A stretch of DNA of 64,000 nt, from the NCBI GenBank assembly GCA_008360975.2, contig CM039183.1:75965850-76029849 (forward strand). The letters are read 5' to 3'. Below, one piece after another: positions 38,966 through 50,700 of this stretch. Made by a program: the position numbers and the translations under genes. The notes under the pieces are model-generated. The model worked only from the letters and a program-made list of their open reading frames with translations, had not been told where the DNA came from and ran no database searches. The stretch comes from Lichenostomus cassidix (lineage: Eukaryota > Chordata > Aves > Passeriformes > Meliphagidae). Position 1 is the stretch's first letter, and every line of letters starts with the position of its first letter.

Positions 38966-41900
38966 CTTTCCCCCTTAATAACCTCTAACTCATTTCTTCC
39001 AGGGATTCTTACAGCAGTCTATGTCTCTGTTCACAGCTTGCTTGCTTTTACCATAATCCCATCAAACTCTCTATCCTTATGGTGCTTTCAAAAGCATTTT
39101 ATATTTATTTCTGATATCAATACAAACAAACGATCACAGTATTCTCAAAGTAGCATTATAGCAAAGTCAGTATGAAACAGATGGAACAAATAAAATGAGG
39201 TGATGAAATGCCACTCTAACAATAGCAAGAAGACAATATATTGCCAACAACACACAGTCTGCTGCTTCTCCACTGCGTGTGTAAAAAAGCTTTGTTAACA
39301 GAAATCATAGCTAGTTATTAATCAGTGTTATGGTAAAGGCTTGCTTTTACTTGGTTTTCAGCTGGGAAAAGGACATGTAGCAATTCCGCCAGAGTACGTG
39401 TCAGCACCTAAAAATGCCAGAAATACCTGCTGTCAGTTACACACTCTAACAGTAGTGTAACTCTTCTTGGCTGGGAAGAGGATGAGAAAGAGAGCTTGCA
39501 GCAGTTAGAAAAAGAGGAGAAACACAGCATTTTGGATACATCTTTACAGGTGCCTATGCTGTTTTCTAGTCTCGCCACAAAAAGCCTAGTAGTTGATGGG
39601 GAAATGGATGGTGATCATCAAGGTCTCTGTAGTCAGCAACAGTCCCAGTTAGAGTCATGGAACTCCTGGTGAAGTCAACGGGTGTCCAGTGGGCTGCAAG
39701 GCCATTTCTCCAGTGCATGGCTGATACAAATCATTCCCATTTCAGAAGTGACCTAAAAACTGATTCATGCTGGTATCAGTGAGTAAGCATGCAAAAAGCT
39801 GTGAAAAATTTGAAGGCAAAACTTATCGAATTGAAGGTGGAATTTTTTCCTTTTTAATTTTCAAGATGCTTGTAGGTCAGGAAAAGGCTCTATTCTGTAT
39901 CTGGACTGGGATTCTTGAGGATGCCCATGTCTTAACTCCCCAAAATCCTTACTGTGTTTGCATTCAATCTGAACTTAGGCTGCTGCAGCTTACAAATTCT
40001 GCATGTCCTTCTAGTAGCAATCTTGGGCTCTTTCTAAGAAACACTGTAAATCTCCTCCACTCAGCTCTGACTGTGCCACACAGCTGTGGAGGCTGCTGGC
40101 AGGGGACAGTCTGTCACACCAGCCACAGTGACAATGGCCATTCTCCTCACCATCATTAGTGCAGCCCTAGACAGGCTCAGAAACCCATTCAAGTATTTCC
40201 TCACTTTACTTAGTTGACATCTCACTGAGATTTTCAGGGTAAATACCAGGGTTCTTCAGCAACTTAGGCCTCAAGTGGCATCCAAAATTGTCTTGAAGAT
40301 TTACAGAAATGATGTACAGACCAACTCTGTCAATTACTTTCACCCAGACCTGGCAGGAAGAGTGAGCTCAGTGAGTGGGACTGAAAGACAAAGTGCTGGA
40401 ACTTCAGTATGTGCCAGAGACAACCTGTTTTCTCCAGCCTTTTTCAAGATCTGATTCAACAGAAAAATGGTCCAGAATTAGCAGTGTGCCCCAGTGTGGA
40501 TGAGCATCCACAGAGCTCTGCAGCCACAGCCACATCCTGTCGCAGGGGAAGGTGATTTGAACAGCACTGCTGAAGGAGCAGCCCCTGGTATGGCACTACT
40601 TGTGGATGCTATGTCAAAATTCATCAGCAAAAACCTCAGCATTTCACATCAAAAACCACATTTCTGAGGAATATGAATATTCTTGTTTGTTAATCAGAGT
40701 CTGGAAAGATGGATGGGTTTTTCAGTTACTCTGGTAACATCTGCAACCATCAGTTTTCAGGAAGTGCCATAGGTTTTCAGCAGAAAAGTCCTGAAACTTT
40801 AAAAAAACCCAAACCCCCATATAATTAGAAACACTTGTATTGGGAGTGATGGCTTTCTCTTGTTATGCTATAAAACAGAGAAACTTGTCTTTACATGAAT
40901 TTCCAGTAACCTCTGTTTTTCTTACTCTTTTATACATGCTGTCCTCATAATATTTTTATAGGATGCGACAAAGGAACTGTTTCAATAAAGCTTCTCTTTC
41001 TTCCTGTACTGAGGAACTATAACTTTTCATTTAGCCTTTTAAGATATGACACATCTTTTGACACTTTCTGACTCCCGGTACAAGGCAAAGGCAACTTCTG
41101 AGCTTGTGTTTTGGTTTTCCTTCTCTTTTTGATCTGTTTAGCTGAGCTCTTGTCAGTTGAGAAAGAATTTTTAACCCATACATTTCTGGATGTTGAAAAA
41201 ATAAATTGCTTTTCATTAACACCAGGACTGCTGCACTTAAGTGCTGCAGCAGAGCTCTCTTTTCCACCACATGGGACAGGGGTCTTTAATCCTTTAGTGC
41301 TTCTTTGATTTGTCTGTAATGTCCCACTTATTAAAGTTGTCCTATCATAATCTCCCTTTAATAATTTTCTTATTTATTACTGTTTATGACCATGGCTATT
41401 GGCCTTGATCAATAAGATAATTCCATCTGCCCTCCAGGTATCACTAACTCCACAGACAAAGATAAGCTTATGTTTCTTTTCCTTCCTTGGTCTTTACTTT
41501 CCCATCTACTTCTGAGCAAAATCCACAAATACACAAATTGATATTAATTTTTCTTAAATTTTATTTCCTCCACTAATATTTACATTGGCTATTCAGGATT
41601 TTTAAGACTGAAATATTGAAACTAAATTGTCATACTTTTGCATATGAATATGCTCCTAAAAAGGCTAATAAATAATAGGTTAATTTACACATTCAGATAA
41701 GAAAAACAAAAAAATATCAAATATACTTGTATGAATAGACAATAACACACACAACACTTTTTGCAACTGAATCTGGGCTTGATAGGTTCATTTTTCCTTC
41801 AGGTTGACATCAAGACAATATTTTGGCCAGTCACACCCATATTCATCTGCAGAATTTAGCCCTAAGCCAGTTCAGATACAATTATTATCGTTTCCTCCTA

Positions 41901-42949
41901 TCTGCCTTTAAAGTACTGCAGGCATAGTTTGCTTTGAAAAGAACTGAACAGCTTTTTCCCATGAAATATATAAAATTATCCTCTACTTTGAGCACTTGCT
42001 TCTTTTCACTCTGTACTTTACACAGCACATGTGGGTCTCATGACAAGAGAAAGGAAGAGACTATTTTCCTCTCCTTTTTAATTAATCCAATTAGTACCAA
42101 AGCTGTAAAAAGAAGGCAAAGATTACTTAGTCAAAAGTTTTTCTTTCTTGACCTTCTCAGTGATGAGTAAAAATGGAAATTACTTGGAATTAGAGGCTGG
42201 TTAAGGTAGTGAACTAGCTGTCCATCTTCACGGGTTTGCCTCACTGCTACTTTACATCAGACACAAAAATGAAGTTTGCAGTCCCATCCTAGGCCTCATT
42301 TGTACAAATCACAAGCTCCAAGAGGGCAGTGCTGTAAAGCACCCCCAGAGGCCAAGGGAGGTGGGTGGTGCAGGTGCTGTGTTTCAGCCCTGCTCCTTGG
42401 GTCAGGCGGTCTCGGTGCTTCCTACCAGCTCCTCATTCAGCTCCACTCCCACCTCCTCCCTCACCTCCCAGCCCACCTCACTTCCAAAAACTCTCACTCC
42501 TCATAAAAGGACAGTTTTAATAGATGAGATTGACACAGACCCTAGTAGAAACCACCTGCAATGGTTAAAATGAGAGATTTATAAGCAGTTGACAGGAGGA
42601 AAGTATCTGACAACCTTAAGTTAAAGTTGCTCTTCCGGCTAATATCATTGTTAATAATAACAATATTAAAAAAAATCAATTGCCTCACTGAAATATCACA
42701 TTGTTCTTCTTTATCACACTGAACTGAGGCAAACAAACCTCTATAAAAAATTTCAGAGCCTTAAAGGCTCTTTCAAGGCAGGAGCTGCTGTAGTAAAAGC
42801 ATGGTGCTGTGAACTTCAGAGACATTGCCTCCAGGACAACACTGGGGGAGCTTTCACATAGACATGTTAGAAATTCTGACCAAACCAGCTCAGCACAAGT
42901 AAACTGTAAATAGATAGTAATTCAGAGGGAGGAGAGGGAGCAAACAGCC

Positions 42950-43135
42950 AAAGATAATAAGATAAACAATGAATAATTATTCAAATAGACTAAACATAAA
43001 TAAAGCTGCATGTGTGCCTCTGTAAGCCCTCCAGGTCATTATGGAATTAAGGACGCAATTAACAAGGATTAAGACATTTTCAAGAAGCTGAATTTATTAT
43101 TTACATTTGTTCTCACTGTAGTGGGGGATTTTTAA
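42950..43135. promoter_or_regulatory. Candidate enhancer: AT-rich block with homeodomain and GATA-like motifs
   Basis: Contains a 12-bp perfect palindrome GAATAATTATTC (42971-42982), two GATAA words, AACAAT, AATTAA, CAATTAA and GGATTAAG within 180 bp, without repeat identity. Regulatory function is inferred only. Confidence 0.25.
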
Positions 43136-45273
43136 ATTTATTGAAATGATGATTGTGCTATTATGAAGATAAACAGTTCTGAAGAAGAGGTCCTGGAGAA
43201 AGTTAAGAAAACTTAAGATGGCGAAGTTAAAAGAATTCAGGAGTGTTCAGAAGCTAAACTTCAGAACAGAGAGACTGGCAAGAGCCTGCAATGTGGAAAA
43301 ACAAGGGTGTTTTCCAAGACTGAAGAATTTCTCGCTTCCCAAATATGAGACAGAAAGGAACGTAGGCAGGGTCAACACCAGCACTGAGGATGCTCACTGT
43401 GTGCAACCACAGACGTTAGTTTGGGGTCCAGGATAAAGCCAGCTGGGCTGCATCCCTCTCCCTCAAACCTGCAGAAGAGTCCCATTGAGTTAAGGAAGCA
43501 GAAAGTGCCAGCAGGTACACAAAATCCTTTGACAGAGCTCCACATAGCAGAGCACTGGGTCAAATGACAAACTGTGGATTAGTACACTGAGTTATGAATG
43601 GATTAAGCAATAGGAAACAAATGATCTCAGTACAGTCCCATGTGACAATAGTAAATGCTAAACCCCTGGTGTCTTAAAGGTTACCCCTCACATCTTCCCT
43701 TTTCCATTATGTTTATTTGCTCATCGTGAGGTTTTATGAAGAGATTGCCTGAAGAAAAAGGGGAACATTTGTGTTCAGCTGGATTGTCCTTGCCTTTGCC
43801 ACCCCTGGGATGACATTGCTAGGCTGAATAGCTATGACAAAGTTCACGCTACCACATTATACATTCCAATTTCTTTCTTTTGGGACAATATTTCTCATCT
43901 TGCTGGTTGTGATTTTTCTTATGCTGTGTCATCCTGCCACCTCAGGACCTGGGCTGCAAAGTGAAGCAGGAGAAACACAGAACAGCATGGATCTGGTGCT
44001 GTTCCTCAAAAGATTTTTCAAAATTATTTAGAGAGGAATGACAGAGTGTCACTGAAGTTTATGCATGCTGCTAAGACTGAAGAGCAGCATAAATTATGGA
44101 AGATGGCGAGTGATTTAAGTGGATCACATGTATACACCCCAGGCATGTAAAATGTAGTCTGCAGAATACAAAATAACATGCTCATAGGTGAAATAACAGT
44201 TTCTTGACATGAAATGGCATTCTCTTCACATCATGGTTTCAGAAAAATTCAGTGTGAGTTGCAGAAGGCATTCCTCCCACCCCCTCAGGATGCAGGTAAT
44301 GACACTTAAGCAAATAAAAGAGCATGAGCCATGCTAGGTAAACAGACTGACACACTGCAGGCAGTTTCAGACCTCTGTATTTGGCAGGCTGTTTCCTCTG
44401 TGTGGAGATCATTGCCGAGCAAGGGCTCTGATTCGGGTTTTGTTCTGTTGTTTGCAATAGCTGAAGCAGCAAGAAATCCTGGGAAAGCTGATGGAAACAG
44501 AAGCATGGCTGACTTTAGATATGGAGAAAGCATGAAGGGAAATGTACGTTAGCCAGCAAAACACACATGTCCACCCTCGCCGCTCATGCAGGCAGCTTCC
44601 TCCCAGCCCTTACTACACTTTCAACTTGCCCAGTGTCTCTGCCTCCCATTCCCACTCCTCCCTTTGGACATACCCTGGTCTTACCTGATCTCCTGGTCAG
44701 CTGGTTCAGGAAGTTAAGCTGACAGAAAACTAATCCTGCAAAGAAATATGCAGCCACTTGAGGTCCCAAACTGGCGTACTGCAACACCAGTGCCTGCCTT
44801 AGGGGCAAATAGAGGGGGAGGGATGGCAAAACACAGCCAGAGGTGAGGATACCATGGCAGTGGTGCCCTGAGAACTGTTTGGAGCTGTCTCAGAAGCACA
44901 TCCTTAGGCACCAGTCTGCTGGCCCCTCAAAACTGAAGCTTGTCTTCACCTGTGCAGCAATGACAGCCTCAAGTTGTGAGGGCAAACCTTTGGGATGAAA
45001 ACCTGCAGAGTTTGAGCACCTTTCTGTTTATGAGGCTCCTCTCTGTTCGGGGGCTCAGGGTCACACCTTTAGGCTCGAGCACTTAGGCCCCACAGGGAGT
45101 AGTTAAGCCTTTTTTTGATCTCCTTTACCTTCTGGTACTGCTGTTAAGGTCCATGTGCCAGATTTAAATAACCATTTTGCGACATACATAGAAGAAAACC
45201 ACATGCAATGGAGACAGTGCAGAGAGGATTATCACTGTGCTGTAATGGAGCCAGGATCATGCTGCAATGATGC

Positions 45274-45292
45274 TCAAGGTCATGCAAGGTCA
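45274..45292 (+). promoter_or_regulatory. Nuclear-receptor DR4 element overlapping an ERR/SF-1-type site
   Basis: Two perfect AGGTCA half-sites (45277-45282 and 45287-45292) are separated by TGCA, giving a DR4 arrangement, the type bound by TR/RXR or LXR/RXR. The first half-site is part of TCAAGGTCA, the extended monomer site of ERR and SF-1 receptors. Whether it is used is unknown. Confidence 0.45.
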
Positions 45293-45889
45293 TCAAAGGA
45301 TGATTTGAAAGCTTTGCCTGCATTCTTGCCCAGAAGAGAAGAAAATCTGGACTGAGCTGGGAAGGAGAGGGAATCTCACAGGCATCGCATGTTTTCACAG
45401 AGCAGCCCAAGCAGAACTTCTGCTATTTCATGAGGAAATACTGAAAGGGCACAAAGAAACTAGCACCACTGCTGCCCTCCGGGAATCTTTCTTATGCCCT
45501 GTTCCTCTGCCTGCCACTGCCCTCTCCTTTGGAACAGTAGGAGGGAGGCAGCGTGGCCAGGCAGCATCCTCTGACTGCTGGCAGACCTCTCGCATGCAGA
45601 GGTGTGACACAGAGAGGAACCTGTCCAAACCTCCTAGAAGGGTAGAAAGCAGGAGCCACTGCCCAGTGCAAGCAAAAGAAATCTCTCCAAAGCAATCGTT
45701 TCACAAGTGGGGGCTGGGAAAGAATTAACTGCTTCAGTTAGGCAGAGCTCAAGGGGAAGGGAGTGGTAGCTTGGGTATTTTTCATCTAGACAATTAGGTC
45801 TGATCCTCGGGGCAGTGGGTGTTAGGCCAAGGCTGGAAAACTTTCCCTAAACTAGGAGAGCACAAAGCTTCCACGCAGAGTGTGCTCAG

Positions 45890-46255
45890 CCCCGAGAACT
45901 TCCTGGTAACTCTCGGGTTATTGAGGCAGATTGTTGATTAGAATCCAAGAGAGGATTAGAAACTCTTTTAAGCATAAATAGTATTTGCAACTGTGTGAGT
46001 TAAGCAAACGGATACAAGGGAAATCAAACCTCACGCTTCAGGGCATAAACTGCTCTCTTGTGAGTCAGGATCAACCTTTTTTTTTTCCTCTACGCATCGC
46101 ATCTCATAATTAGGTAGGTGCTTGCTGTGGTTTTGATTTGCTCTGAAGCATCAGTTACTGGCCGCTGCCAGAGGCGGGATGCTGGACTAGATAGACCCAT
46201 GATGTGTTTCTGTAGGGCAACCCTTTTGTTCCCATATTGGCAAAGCTTTGTGGGA
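45890..46255 (+). mobile_element. Old CR1 3'-end remnant
   Basis: The 3' UTR order of an old CR1 subfamily is visible: CCAAGAGAGGATTAGA (cf. 'CAAAAGGGGATTAGA'), AGCATAAATAG, CGCTTCAGGGCATAAACTG, GTCAGGATCAACC, TCTGAAGCATCAGTTACTGGCC. It closes with GGATGCTGGACTAGATAGACCC, matching the family's 'GGATACTGGGCTAGATGGACC' end. No coding part remains. The 5' boundary is approximate. Confidence 0.8.
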
Positions 46256-46529
46256 AAGCTTTAGTGATTCATGTCTTCAGCAGCTCCTGGTCTTGCCGAA
46301 CATTGTCCTCTCATTTCCATAGGCTCTAAAGTCACTCTGAATTGCTACAGAAATCAAAAGGCAAAGTTGCAGGAAGGGTTATTTATCTACATGGCGCAGA
46401 CAGAATTTATTTAGTAAATACAAAGATGTTTTTAGGACCTGTATGGGCAATTTTTTGCTAGCAAGAAAATAATTATTTTTTGTATTCCATTTCAGCTGTG
46501 AAGTCAAACAACTTCCAGAAGGTTTTGTA

Positions 46530-46605
46530 TGCTAAAAAATATATATTTATCTGTGTGTGTGTGTGTATACACGTACATTTATGCATGTATATATATAAAT
46601 ATAAG
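46530..46605. repeat. Microsatellite (TA/TG)n
   Basis: AAATATATATTTATC, then an uninterrupted (TG)n run of about 8 units, then TATACACGTACATTTATGCATGTATATATATAAAT. Alternating purine-pyrimidine over most of its length. Confidence 0.85.
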
Positions 46606-47705
46606 TCGGTCCAATAAAAGGGTTTGAATTACTAGCATTTCCTTACAAATTAAAGGCAGGCAAGGACCAGTAATGCAGGTGACAGAGCATGCACTAACAA
46701 AGTCTGCCTCTCCATGCTGCCTCTTTGATGTACCTCATCTTTGCCCCGAAGGAATTTCATTATCCTATGGTGAGCTGGTAATGAAATCTGTACTCAGAAT
46801 CAAGCCTTCATAGAAAACGATATCTTGACTCTTTGTTCTGTACAGACTAGCTGTGTGTGGTAGGAATATGTTTCTATTTGTGTGTGATCTGAGTGTACTT
46901 TGAATACTGATCTCCAGATAAAAAGGATAGAGATCTAATTTGACAAAATACTAAATTACTCTATCTTGCCTTATCTAATAAAATTCTGATGCTTATTATT
47001 GTGATGAATATTTGGGGCGATACTTGTACTGTTCAGCATGTGTGAGAAAAATCTCTGTGGAGAAGCGACTGGAGTGTCAAAGACCCTGATTTATAAAGAG
47101 TGCAGAGGGCTCTTAAGTACTATTTTTAGAACAATGCTGCAACAGATTTACACGCAGGGAAAAAGCCTTCCTCTACAGTCACTTAGGAGCAAAGTAGCAT
47201 TTCACTGCATAATAATGAGGAATTAATTGCTCTTTGTCATCACTTTTTATGCAAATTGCCATAGAACACTTGCCCAATGTGCATTTTACCTTTTAACAAA
47301 GAAAGTAGTCATGACAAAATAGACCAAATTTCATAAGCTAAAGACAAAAGTAGGCTGTACCAAACACAAATTGAGGCTAGCAAGTCTATTCCTTTGAGGA
47401 ACTCTAGCAACTTCCTATGAAAGTCCATTAAAAAAAAAAAAAGAAAGAAAGAAACATGGAAAAGGTTTCTTGGCCTACCAGTCTAGTTAAATTAAATTAA
47501 GTTCAATTATTAGACAAGTGAAATTTCTTCCCATGGAATTTGCTCATCACTCTTTACAGCCTTTTTTCTTTTCTTTTCACCTGGCATAGACACCAAATAC
47601 CACCAATATTTTGTTTCCTTACTGCTTCCAAGCTTTTACTGTATCATTACTGTATTTCAAAAGTCGTGGGTCACCAGTTGTTAAAAAATGTTTTTCTGAC
47701 TTATA

Positions 47706-47782
47706 TTAAACAAACAAACAAACAAAACCAAAAAACCCACAAAAAACAACAACAACAACCCCCAAAAAAACCCCAAACCAAC
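47706..47782. repeat. A/C-rich simple tract
   Basis: AAACAAACAAACAAAC, AACAACAACAACAACC and CCCCAAAAAAACCCCAAACC blocks in series. No retroelement body recognised next to it. Confidence 0.85.
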
Positions 47783-50700
47783 ATTATCAGCCTTGTGGTT
47801 CCTGTATGTTTTCACAATGTCTACATTTAGACTGAACTGACAATTCTTCAGAGAAAGCCAGAACAGAAACAGATACAGAATAGCACTTCCTTTCACTGCA
47901 AGAAAGAGAGATACATAATAAATCATCTTTCTTCTACATGAAGCTTTAATTTTTTAGTCATTCTGCAACTGACATTGAAAATTTAATGCAAAAATTAACT
48001 AGATGGCAGAGTGGGTCAAAATGTAGACATCCTAATGGATTGTATTTTGTCAAAGCATTTTGTCCAGAAACATCTCAACATGTTTTCTTTTTCCTGAGAA
48101 ACATAGGAAACATATCAGTGTGCCAGGAGTTTCTGTCTTGCATGTGCAATGAATTAATTCAGTGAACCAGTGGGTCTTTTCAATCTCTAGTTTCTAACAA
48201 CTTCAAACATAATAGCGAGTTCCAACAGAGTCCCTTTTCTATTCATAAGCTATTCACTGCAAACCTTTGTAGTTCACAACTTCAAGTTAACATAGCAAAG
48301 AGCAGTTTTAAATCACTCCCATAATCAGGGGTCACAATTATTTGCTGCAGCTACCAAAAAAAACCCCAAAAACCACCACATGCTGCAAGCCAATGCACTC
48401 TGCTTTCACCTCTAAGATGGAAAAATAACAGACTTGACTTCTGCCTCAAGTGTTAACACTTCAGCAACACTGTCTATTAATCAAAAAATAGTTGAATGCA
48501 GCTTATAAATTCCTCTGCCTGGAAAGAGCCATCTTCACCCTTACAGAAATATATTTTCTGTCCTGGTCCCTGCTTAAGATGCCTTCTTGAATAAAGCAAA
48601 AGAAATGGATGTGAGAAGTAAATTAATCAAACAGGTAATTAAATATGTCAGTGAAAACCCACAGTTTCATTGGGGTCCCCAGTCTTTGGTTAATATTAGA
48701 GCTAAAAGCAAAATTAACTAATTCTGCAAAAGCCAAAGCCTTCAGCATAGCACTGAAGCATTCCAACCCCTCCACACCCTCTCAGAACTGCAGTGTGTCA
48801 GGGATTTAGCCTTTAATAATGAGTCCAAAATACTCTAAGGCCATCAGAGGCAGGGGGAGCCACCATGCCAGTAGGGCCAGTGCGTGCCTGCTGAGTGCCA
48901 GTACATCTGCATCCTCTGTGTTCTCCACCAGCACACCTGACCAGTCCTTCTCCAGTCTCTGTTCAGCCAGTAGTCACCCCCAACCTCCACAATGCTTCTT
49001 ATGCTCCAGTCATGTTTCAGCTTCATGAAGCACACATTATTAAACTACATGACAATCAGACCTGCCCTTTAAATTTTACATTCCCAAGTGTTGCTGTGTG
49101 TCATTTCCCACCCCTCCCTCTGAAGACACACTGGCAACATTGGACATCCCCCATAACACAGTAGTGTCCACCACTGCTGGGCTCTGACAAAGCTGGTGGC
49201 TTTGCACTCTGCTTCATCCTCCCCACCATCTCCAGTGCCCAACCCCAGTGCTCCAGGCTTCTCCCCCAGTCACACCAGCAATGCATTGTCTTCATGGCCC
49301 CAACTGATACATCCTGCATGACTCATCACCAGAAATACCTTCCCAGCATAAGGCTTAAGCAGTAGCACTCAACATTCCTCCTCATGAAAGAGGCAAAGGG
49401 AGCACACAACCAGCATGACAGCAGCCCAAACAGAGCACCAAGAGAGTTGGTGCCAGAGGCACGAGAGGCAGCCAGGCACCCAGTCAGACATCCCACCAGA
49501 ACTGCCAGTTCTGAAGAAACTCCTTCTGGCTTCTCTAAGACAACAGCCAGATGTCCTCTGCTGTGCCTTCACAGTCCATCCAGGAATGAAAGCAAAAGCC
49601 CCTGTTACAGTATGCACTGAAAGCAGCATCATGGGTGCTAGAAGGTCACAAGTGTTAACAACTCAGTATCTCTGTGAGTAATAATTACCTCTAAGCTTTT
49701 TCTCTTAATAAGTGGATTTAAGTCTAGTCAGCCATTGGCACATGTATAAACTCTCACTGATGTTGAAGACTACATGGAGTAGAAGAGTCCTTAGAAATAG
49801 CAGTTTCTCTCCACAGATTAATGCTTTCTTTCTGACCTATCCTCTGTTCCTTCTCAAAATCATGACTTTGAATCAAATCTTGCCAAATAACTGGTGTCCT
49901 GTGACATGTCAAAACTGTGACCTAGACTGCTCAGAAATAGTTCTGAGCTCTTGAATGGAAAAAAGTCTCCAGCCTGACATTTAATAACTAGAACACAAAC
50001 ACCACTCTGTCATACCTAGATTAACCTTTGCATGCTCTCTTTGGTCTCCAGTCCCAGATGTTTTCCCTCCCTTGGCACTGTTCAAGAGAAAGAAGTGTTT
50101 TTCTAATCCTCTTGCGCATCCCTTGATTTGCAGAAGGACAGCCTGGACAAAGCAGATGTTTTGTCTCCTCTCACAGTTTGCTGCAGATATTTTCACTTTT
50201 CTGGATAACTGTGGTAGGAATGAGGCCTACAGCCATACGCCATGCCATAACTTATATGGTGAAGGGATTTCCATGAGACAGTGGTGAAGGAATTACCATG
50301 GACATGATGGTCTGCTGATGGGGAGATAAGCTATCAGGAGGACGGATGACCCTTACCAATTGGCCAAGGGGAAGAAGGAGTGCTACCAAGGTGTCATGGT
50401 TCTGTGCTGGCCTTGCACAAACCCCACAGTCTTTGTACTCTCTCTCTTTGTAACTGTCCATTTATGTATGAAGTGGCTGCCCCATTTATGACAGCAGTAA
50501 CAGAGCATTTGACTACCTCCACTTCACCCCTGAAGTGGAAACTGGCATTTGAAATCCTCCACCTTGCAGACAAGTCAATAGGCTCACTCCCCTCTCTTCC
50601 CCAAAGCCAGGGGCGCATTTTTGGTAAGATTTTGCACCTCTGATTGCATTGGAGCATACCCGAGAACACTCATACATGGTGCTACACACTAGTATTTTGC

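Larger units (their letters stand above)
38966..45889. other. Intergenic, no gene recognised
   Basis: Short chance frames only. It contains an AT-rich block with many homeodomain/GATA-like sites at 42.95-43.13 kb and a nuclear-receptor direct repeat at 45.28 kb (both listed). No transposon recognised. Confidence 0.65.

Noticed and set aside
39650..39700. CTGGTGAAGTCAACGGGTG as a second copy of the 33.4-kb palindromic repeat
   Set aside because: Similarity limited to about 18 bases.
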